Assembly: GCA_900547445.1 (NCBI GenBank)
Contig: URGJ01000010.1
Span: 1-52,050 of the forward strand
Length of the DNA: 52,050 nt
Source: an uncultured Oscillospiraceae bacterium
GTDB lineage: Bacteria; Bacillota; Clostridia; Oscillospirales; Acutalibacteraceae
Direction of reading: 5' to 3'
The notes below the pieces were generated by a model that saw only the letters and a program-made list of their open reading frames with translations, made no database searches and was not told the origin of the DNA. This document shows, one piece after another, positions 33,948 to 39,184 of this stretch. Within the stretch, counting starts at the first letter, position 1. Each line of letters begins with the position of its first letter. A program made the translations under genes and the position numbers.

Positions 33948-35107
33948 TATTTTCCCTCGCTTTCTGCAATAGCCTGATCCAAATCGGCAAGCAGGTCGTC
34001 TATATTCTCTATGCCGATAGACAGGCGAATCAATCCGTCAGTAATTCCAACCTTCTGCCGCACCTCGTACGGAATAGAAGCATGGGTCATACTCGCGGGG
34101 TGGCATACAAGGCTTTCCACACCGCCGAGACTTTCGGCAAGTGCGATCAGATTTAAAGAGGAGAAAAACTTTTTAATATCATAGTTTTCGTAAAGCTCAA
34201 AGGAAATCATGGCGCCGCCGTTCTTTGCCTGTTTTTTGTTAATCTCATAGCCCTGTGCGTCAGCAAGCCCCGGATAATACACTTTTTTGACCGCCCTGTG
34301 CGCTTTCAAATGCGCGGCGGCTTTTTCCGCGTTCTCTACATGGCGGTCAAGGCGAACGCCCAGCGTTTTAATTCCGCGAATGAGCAGAAAGGAATCAAAG
34401 GGGCCGAGAACGCCGCCTGTGGCGTTCTGGATAAAGGCAAGACGTTCCGCAAGATTTTCATCATTTACAACCACCAATCCGGCTACAAGATCGCTGTGAC
34501 CGCCGAGGTATTTTGTGGCGCTGTGAATGACAATGTCCACGCCAAGCTCAATCGGGCGCTGTAAATACGGCGTCATAAAGGTGTTGTCCACGATTGATAG
34601 AATACCGTGCTTTTTGGCGATGTCGGCTACCGCCGCAAGGTCGGTTACGGTAAGCAGGGGGTTTGCGGGGCTTTCCACAAGTATTGCTTTTACTTCAGGC
34701 GTAATCCTGCTTTCCAAGGCTGTAATATCGGTTGTGTCCTCAATGGAATATCCGATTTCAAAGTTTTTGAAGATTTTATCCAATACTCGGAAGGTGCCTC
34801 CGTAGACGTTGCTTGAAATCAGCACCTTATCGCCTGACTTAAAGAGGCTTAACACCGCGGTAATCGCCGCCATACCCGAGCCGAAGGCAAAGCCCGCCTT
34901 ACCTCCCTCAAGCTCTGCGATAAGCGCTTCCAATGCCGCCCTTGTGGGATTGCCGGTGCGGGAATACTCCCAGCCCGTATTTTCACCGAGTCCCCTCTGC
35001 TCATAAGTTGATGTTTGATAAATCGGCACATTTACCGCACCTGTTTGTTTATCTCCGTAAATTCCGCCGTGAATAAGAGCGGATTCAATATTTTTGTAGC
35101 TTGACAT
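33947..35107 (-). CDS. mccB: Cystathionine gamma-lyase/homocysteine gamma-lyase-like PLP enzyme (MccB type)
   Basis: The 386-residue Cys/Met PLP enzyme has YQTSTYEQ, SGMAAITAVL, VESPANPLL, and the PLP-lysine site SATKYLGGHSD. With MccA it forms the reverse transsulfuration pair, releasing cysteine from cystathionine. AGGAGG is eight bases before the ATG. The closely related cystathionine gamma-synthase (MetB) cannot be excluded on sequence alone; the pairing with an MccA-type gene favours lyase. It is preceded by the Cys-rich leader frame and a long terminator. Confidence 0.87.
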   Translation of the reverse strand: MSSYKNIESALIHGGIYGDKQTGAVNVPIYQTSTYEQRGLGENTGWEYSRTGNPTRAALEALIAELEGGKAGFAFGSGMAAITAVLSLFKSGDKVLISSNVYGGTFRVLDKIFKNFEIGYSIEDTTDITALESRITPEVKAILVESPANPLLTVTDLAAVADIAKKHGILSIVDNTFMTPYLQRPIELGVDIVIHSATKYLGGHSDLVAGLVVVNDENLAERLAFIQNATGGVLGPFDSFLLIRGIKTLGVRLDRHVENAEKAAAHLKAHRAVKKVYYPGLADAQGYEINKKQAKNGGAMISFELYENYDIKKFFSSLNLIALAESLGGVESLVCHPASMTHASIPYEVRQKVGITDGLIRLSIGIENIDDLLADLDQAIAESEGK

Positions 35108-35203
35108 AACATTTTCCTCCTGAAATTATTTTTGATTTAAAATTTTGTTACGAATCGGTTTTCAAGCCTCTGCCGACAGAGATTTAAGCCGCCCGTCATT
35201 TCT

Positions 35204-35277
35204 AAAAAACACGAAAAGCTCCGCCTGTTTTATTTGCTTGCCAAAGTCGGAAAGCTGTAAGAACAGGCGGAGCTTTT
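35204..35277 (-). terminator. Attenuator terminator between the Cys leader frame and mccB
   Basis: A perfect 16-bp inverted repeat (AAAAGCTCCGCCTGTT / AACAGGCGGAGCTTTT) is followed on the minus strand by CGTG and TTTTTT. The preceding leader frame contains ACAGGCGG (complement at 35314-35321), identical to part of the terminator's 3' arm, so it can pair with CCGCCTGT of the 5' arm as an antiterminator. Confidence 0.9.
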
Positions 35278-35297
35278 ACTTAAAAATATTTCTGCTT

Positions 35298-35441
35298 TTA
35301 TGCGCAGAACAAACCGCCTGTGTCGTTTGAACAGCACAGACAGCAACAATTTTCAGACATAACGAGGCTGCCGAGGAAACGGCGGGTTTCTTCGGCATTT
35401 ATGATTTCATTTTTTATCCTATTTGACATTTGAAGTTTCAT
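35298..35441 (-). CDS. 47-residue polycysteine leader peptide of mccBA
   Basis: A short frame starts at ATG 35441 (GAGGA seven bases before; a second ATG at 35444 is adjacent). It encodes 47 residues with NCCCLCC at 31-37 (five Cys codons in six positions) and a last Cys at 46. The stop lies about 20 bases before the terminator's first arm, and codons 41-43 (ACA GGC GG) hold the antiterminator segment. It lies in the gap between cysK and mccB. It could in principle be a small metal-binding protein, but the coupling to the terminator favours a ribosome-stalling sensor of cysteine supply. Confidence 0.78.
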   Translation of the reverse strand: MKLQMSNRIKNEIINAEETRRFLGSLVMSENCCCLCCSNDTGGLFCA

Positions 35442-35469
35442 CATAAATTCCTCGTTTGTTATTTGCGTA

Positions 35470-36399
35470 TTATTCAGAGAACATAGGGGTAGAGAGATAA
35501 CGCTCGCCCGTATCGGGAAGGAGTGCCACTATAATTTTGCCCTTGTTTTCGGGGCGCTTCGCAAGCTCGGTCGCAGCCCATACAGCCGCACCCGATGAAA
35601 TACCTACAAGCAAGCCTTCCTTTCTCGCAAGGGTTCTTCCTGTTTCAAAGGCGTCCTCGTTTTCTACGGTAATGATTTCATCATAAACCTCGGTGTCAAG
35701 CGTATCAGGCACAAAGCCCGCGCCGATTCCCTGAATCTTATGGGGACCGGGCGTACCCTTGGAGAGTACGGGAGAGCCTGCGGGTTCTACCGCGATAACC
35801 TTAACATTGGGGTTTTTGCTCTTTAAGTATTCACCGACGCCCGAAACGGTACCGCCTGTGCCAACGCCGGCTACAAAGATGTCTACCTTGCCGTCGGTAT
35901 CCTCCCAGATTTCGGGACCTGTGGTATTGCGGTGGGCAGTTGGATTTGCGGAGTTGGTGAACTGGCTCGGAATAAAGCTGTTCGGGGTTTCGGCGGCAAG
36001 CTCCTGCGCCTTTGCAATTGCGCCCTTCATACCCTTTGCGCCCTCGGTAAGCACAAGCTCTGCACCGTAAGCCTTCAAAAGATTGCGGCGTTCAATGCTC
36101 ATAGTTTCGGGCATAGTAAGAATAATTTTATATCCGCGGGAAGCCGCCACCGCCGCAAGTCCGATACCTGTGTTGCCGCTGGTTGGCTCAATGATTACGG
36201 AATCAGGCTTTAATACGCCCTTTGCCTCCGCGTCATCGATCATAGCCTTGGCAATTCTGTCCTTAACGCTTCCCGCGGGATTGAAATATTCAAGCTTGCC
36301 GTAAACGGTCGCGCCGAGCTCTTTCAGCTTGCCGTAATTGTTAAGCTTCAAAAGTGGTGTTTTTCCGATCAAATCTGTAATTCTGTCATAGGTTTTCAT
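35470..36399 (-). CDS. cysK: Cysteine synthase (O-acetylserine sulfhydrylase)
   Basis: The 309-residue fold-type II PLP enzyme has NPAGSVKDRIAKAM (PLP Lys), EPTSGNTGIGLAA, QFTNSANPTAH, GVGTGGTVSGV, and GISSGAA. PTSGNTG is diagnostic of CysK. It makes cysteine from O-acetylserine and sulfide. AAGGAG precedes the ATG at 36399, and a perfect consensus promoter lies about 105 bases upstream. No serE/cysE gene is in the window. Confidence 0.94.
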   Translation of the reverse strand: MKTYDRITDLIGKTPLLKLNNYGKLKELGATVYGKLEYFNPAGSVKDRIAKAMIDDAEAKGVLKPDSVIIEPTSGNTGIGLAAVAASRGYKIILTMPETMSIERRNLLKAYGAELVLTEGAKGMKGAIAKAQELAAETPNSFIPSQFTNSANPTAHRNTTGPEIWEDTDGKVDIFVAGVGTGGTVSGVGEYLKSKNPNVKVIAVEPAGSPVLSKGTPGPHKIQGIGAGFVPDTLDTEVYDEIITVENEDAFETGRTLARKEGLLVGISSGAAVWAATELAKRPENKGKIIVALLPDTGERYLSTPMFSE

Positions 36400-36439
36400 A
36401 GGTTATCGCTCCTTATTAAAATAATTATGTATTTGCGTT

Positions 36440-36476
36440 TCGGGTGATGCGAAAATCAAAATAAGTCTTCACCCGA
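36440..36476 (-). other. Hairpin in the cysK 5' leader
   Basis: TCGGGTGA pairs with TCACCCGA across 21 bases, between promoter and cysK. No T-run follows, so it may affect mRNA stability or translation. A 19-codon frame with a poor context and no Cys codons spans it, so it is unlike the two Cys leaders. Confidence 0.45.
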
Positions 36477-36502
36477 TTAAACATATCGGTTTTATAGGCA
36501 TT

Positions 36503-36531
36503 ATTATAGCACCATTGTATTGTTCTGTCAA
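36503..36531 (-). promoter_or_regulatory. Perfect consensus promoter for cysK
   Basis: On the minus strand TTGACA (36531-36526) and TATAAT (36508-36503) are separated by 17 bases. Confidence 0.88.
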
Positions 36532-36577
36532 GACCCATATTAAAAAACTGAACAATTTCGATTTTATTAGGTTGCTC

Positions 36578-36606
36578 TTGACAGAAATGTAAAATAGTCC
36601 TATAAT
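36578..36606 (+). promoter_or_regulatory. Perfect consensus promoter for the decayed pdx genes
   Basis: TTGACA (36578-36583), 17 bases, TATAAT (36601-36606). It points towards the pdxS remnant, pdxT and the DUF3793/flavodoxin genes, back to back with the cysK promoter. Confidence 0.85.
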
Positions 36607-36685
36607 ATAGCTTATTAAACACATAGGCTTTATGTAAATTATTTTTTGCTGAAATTAAAAATGTCGGCACAAGTATTTATTAAAG

Positions 36686-36769
36686 GAGCTGTCCGAAGAT
36701 TTAGGAGAGGCTATGGTCGGAATTAATGAACAGGAAATTGAGCTTTTAATGGCGGATAGAGGTAAGTAA
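36686..36769 (+). pseudogene. pdxS: C-terminal scrap of pdxS
   Basis: The last 27 codons before a TAA encode LGEAMVGIN...ADRGK, matching the conserved C-terminal end of PdxS (GLGEAMVGIN..., ERGW-like). The other 260 or so codons are absent. pdxT starts three bases after the stop, as in intact pdxST operons. Confidence 0.72.
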
Positions 36770-36772
36770 AAA

Positions 36773-37240
36773 ATGCAGATCGCTGTACTTTCCCTGCAAG
36801 GAGCTTTTATAGAGCATGAGCAGATGCTTGGCAGTCTTGGGGTTTCTTCTTTTGAAATTCGCCGTAAGTGTGATTTGGAGCGACCTTATGACGGCTTGAT
36901 TATCCCGGGCGGAGAAAGCACCGTACAGGGTAAGCTTATGCACGAGCTTGGGCTGTTTGAGCATATAAAAAAGCAGATAGAAAACGGACTGCCCGTATTC
37001 GGAACCTGCGCGGGTCTGCTGCTGCTTGCAAAGAAAATCGAAAATGATGACCGAAAGCACCTTGCGACAATGGATATAAAAGCGGTGCGCAACGCCTACG
37101 GCAGACAGCTCGGGAGTTTTTATACAGAGACAGATTTCAAAGGTATCGGGAAAATCCCGATGACCTTTATCCGCGCTCCATATATTGACGAGGTAAGTGC
37201 TCTTAAAAACATATTGGAAGAGCATACAGTAAGCTGTTAA
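36773..37240 (+). pseudogene. pdxT: Truncated pdxT (PLP synthase glutaminase)
   Basis: The first 145 residues match PdxT: VLSLQGAFIEHEQML, PGGESTVQGKL, GTCAGLLLLA (nucleophile Cys near residue 78) and FIRAPYI. PdxT is normally about 190 residues; this frame ends at 155, before the catalytic His-Glu (AFHPE) segment. With pdxS also lost, PLP synthesis is not possible from this locus. The unusual end could instead be a repurposed stub; I take it as decay. Confidence 0.75.
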
Positions 37241-37256
37241 TTGCAGGAGTAAGAAA

Positions 37257-37808
37257 ATGTCAGAAGAAATGTTAGTGAGGCACTGTTCGCCCACACTTGC
37301 CGGCTTGAAAACAGGAAATATGTTTACCTGTGCCTTCGAAAATGCCGATAATATGAGAGAAGATTTGAGACGGCTCAACTGTACTTTTCGTAAGAAAGGG
37401 CTTCGGGTTCTTCCTCTGCGTTATAGGAATAACCGAGCGTTAATATATGTATATCGCCCTGTCAAACTATCAGAAGATTTAAGGCACAAAACTGCTTGTC
37501 GATTACTTGAAGAACGGGGGTATCAACATACCGCACCTGACCGTTGCATTGTAAGGTTAATTCAAAGACTGAGTGAAAGCGAGGAATTTCCCCACGAAAT
37601 CGGGCTTTTTCTCGGATATCCTCCGGAGGATGTATGCGGGTTTATCGAAAACAAAGCCGACACTTGCAAGTGTGTCGGTTGTTGGAAGGTTTACGGGGAT
37701 GAGGATGCAGCGAAGAAGCTTTTCGCAAAGTACAAAAAATGTACGGATGTTTATTGCACGCTGTTTGCAAATGGAAGGTCTATTGAACGGCTTACTGTTG
37801 CCGTTTGA
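37257..37808 (+). CDS. DUF3793-family protein next to flavodoxin
   Basis: The 183-residue product matches the DUF3793 pattern: an N-terminal HCSPTLAGLKTGNMF, a central FPHEIGLFLGYPPEDVCGFIEN motif, then CKCVGCWKVYGD. Family members commonly sit next to flavodoxin genes in Clostridia and are thought to respond to iron supply. Its several Cys could bind metal or haem; function is unproven. It starts 16 bases after the truncated pdxT and precedes flavodoxin by 31 bases. Confidence 0.82.
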   Translation: MSEEMLVRHCSPTLAGLKTGNMFTCAFENADNMREDLRRLNCTFRKKGLRVLPLRYRNNRALIYVYRPVKLSEDLRHKTACRLLEERGYQHTAPDRCIVRLIQRLSESEEFPHEIGLFLGYPPEDVCGFIENKADTCKCVGCWKVYGDEDAAKKLFAKYKKCTDVYCTLFANGRSIERLTVAV

Positions 37809-37839
37809 TATATAAATTTAAGAAAGGTTGGTACACAAC

Positions 37840-38262
37840 ATGAGTAAAATAGCAGTAGTATATTGGAGCGGAACCGGAAACACCGAAGCGATGGCAAAAG
37901 CCGTCCTTGAAGGCATAAAAGAAAAAGGAGCCGAGGGTGTAATGCTGACAGCAACAGAATTTGATGAATCAATGATAGATTCGTTTGACGCAATCGCTTT
38001 CGGATGCCCATCCATGGGATCTGAGCAACTTGAAGACAGTGAATTTGAACCTATGTTTGCATTTTGTGAAGCGAAGCTGAAGGGCAAAAAAATCGCGCTG
38101 TTCGGCTCTTACGGTTGGGGCGACGGTGAATGGATGCGTAACTGGGAGGAAACCTGCATTTCAGACGGTGCAGTCCTTGCCTGCGACAGCGTTATTTGCA
38201 ACGATGCTCCGGATGATGAAGCAACTGCCTCCTGTAAAGCCCTCGGAGCAGCACTTGTGTAA
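37840..38262 (+). CDS. Short-chain flavodoxin
   Basis: The 140-residue product has WSGTGNTEAMA (FMN phosphate loop), GCPSMGSEQLEDSEFEP and ALFGSYGWGDGEWM (flavin-stacking aromatics). The ATG at 37840 is chosen over the TTG at 37828, which abuts its ribosome site. It replaces ferredoxin in electron transfer, often under low iron, in line with the DUF3793 neighbour. Confidence 0.92.
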   Translation: MSKIAVVYWSGTGNTEAMAKAVLEGIKEKGAEGVMLTATEFDESMIDSFDAIAFGCPSMGSEQLEDSEFEPMFAFCEAKLKGKKIALFGSYGWGDGEWMRNWEETCISDGAVLACDSVICNDAPDDEATASCKALGAALV

Positions 38263-38432
38263 ACAAAAAGATAGCATCTTGTTAAGATTCTTTATCACAG
38301 CGGTTGCTCATTACCTTATGGTATTGGGCAACTATTTGCTTTGAGGAAAAATTTATGATTTGTAAATCAATCGTCCAAACTGTATTTATCTGAAAACTTT
38401 GTTTTTTAATAATTTAAGTTTGTTTTTTGCTG

Positions 38433-38461
38433 TTGCATTATTTCATAATTTATGGTAGAAT
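38433..38461 (+). promoter_or_regulatory. Promoter ahead of the cobalamin riboswitch
   Basis: TTGCAT (38433-38438), 17 bases, TAGAAT (38456-38461), placing a start about 15 bases before the riboswitch P1 stem. Confidence 0.6.
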
Positions 38462-38483
38462 AATGTAAAATTTAATAATACAA

Positions 38484-38675
38484 TAGATACGGTTTGAAAA
38501 GTTGTTAACTGAGTAGATGTAAAAGGGAATCCGGTTCGAATCCGGAACAACCGCCATTACTGTGTTTGATTAAATTGAAACTTATCGCCATTGGGAGTAT
38601 TCCTTATTCCTGAGAAGGCAAGCTTCTTTGTGGCATATGCCACTCGTCATAAGTCAGGATATCTGCCGTACCTTA
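38484..38675 (+). ncRNA. Cobalamin riboswitch (AdoCbl/B12 aptamer)
   Basis: Conserved aptamer blocks appear in order: AAAAGGGAATCCGG, then AATCCGGAACAACCGCCATTACTGT, the region with GGCATATGCC, and AAGTCAGGATATCTGCC near the end. P1 closes by TACGG (38488-38492) with CCGTA (38666-38670). The GGTTCGAATCC inside looks like a tRNA T-arm but belongs to the riboswitch core. It precedes the surface/ECF transporter genes, so those genes are predicted to be off at high B12. Confidence 0.88.
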
Positions 38676-38700
38676 GATGGTTTTCATAGCTTTGGTGAGA

Positions 38701-38753
38701 AGAGTGCAACCGAATTGATGTCGTAAAAGCGGCTTTGGTGTTGTACTCTTTTT
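38701..38753 (+). terminator. Riboswitch expression platform, terminator 1
   Basis: AGAGTGCAAC (38701-38710) pairs with GTTGTACTCT (38740-38749; one G-U pair), followed by TTTTT. Confidence 0.78.
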
Positions 38754-38798
38754 GATAAGTGTAAATCCAAGGCTTTGTTTTGGCAGGATAAAAAATTC

Positions 38799-38841
38799 GT
38801 TGCACTCTTGTAGTTTTTGCTATGAGAGTGCATTTTATTTT
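38799..38841 (+). terminator. Riboswitch expression platform, terminator 2
   Basis: TGCACTCT (within 38799-38808) pairs with AGAGTGCA (38825-38832), followed by TTTTATTTT. Its arms are nearly the same as those of terminator 1 in swapped order, so alternative pairings between the two are possible. Confidence 0.7.
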
Positions 38842-38855
38842 AAAGGAGGGATAGT

Positions 38856-39152
38856 GTGATAACAGAAGAAAAAAAGCTTTGGGCGGTAGAGCTTTTGCAA
38901 AACAAATGCAAGGAGCTCGGGCGCTTACCTAAAAAGGACGATTTCGATGTGGTTACTCTTTCCCGAATAAAAGCCTTTTTAGGGCCTTGGCCGAGAGCGC
39001 TCGAGGCGGCGGGATTAAAGGAAGTAACAAAAATTCCTAAAAAGCCAAAAAGCCGTAAGAAAACTTTTAATGCAAAAATCAGCCGTCAAAAGGCACTCCG
39101 AAAGCTTGAAAAAAAGCGAACGGAGGATAAGAAAAATGATGTGCATTCTTGA
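38856..39152 (+). CDS. Small HNR-repeat (homing-endonuclease-associated) protein
   Basis: The GTG start at 38856 has GGAGGG before it. The 98-residue product has one HNR-type unit (WAVELLQNKCKELGRLPKKDDF, then LSRIKAFLGPWPRALEAAGL), a short DNA-binding repeat often found with homing endonucleases, plus a very basic tail (KPKSRKKTF, KALRKLEKKR). No nuclease domain follows. It is the first gene after the riboswitch, so it may be a nucleic-acid-binding regulator of the module. Confidence 0.65.
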   Translation: MITEEKKLWAVELLQNKCKELGRLPKKDDFDVVTLSRIKAFLGPWPRALEAAGLKEVTKIPKKPKSRKKTFNAKISRQKALRKLEKKRTEDKKNDVHS

Positions 39153-39184
39153 TTAAAACTAAAAACAAAAAGAGGTTTTTAAAA

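Noticed and set aside
36425..36481. 19-codon frame in the cysK leader as a third leader peptide
   Set aside because: It has no Cys or repeated Met codons, no good ribosome site, and the hairpin it spans lacks a T-tract.
38530..38556. tRNA-like GGTTCGAATCC with CGCCA, a possible second tRNA fragment
   Set aside because: The flanking AAAAGGGAATCCGG, CCATTACTGT and AAGTCAGGATATCTGCC blocks are the cobalamin riboswitch core, and no acceptor stem partner exists.
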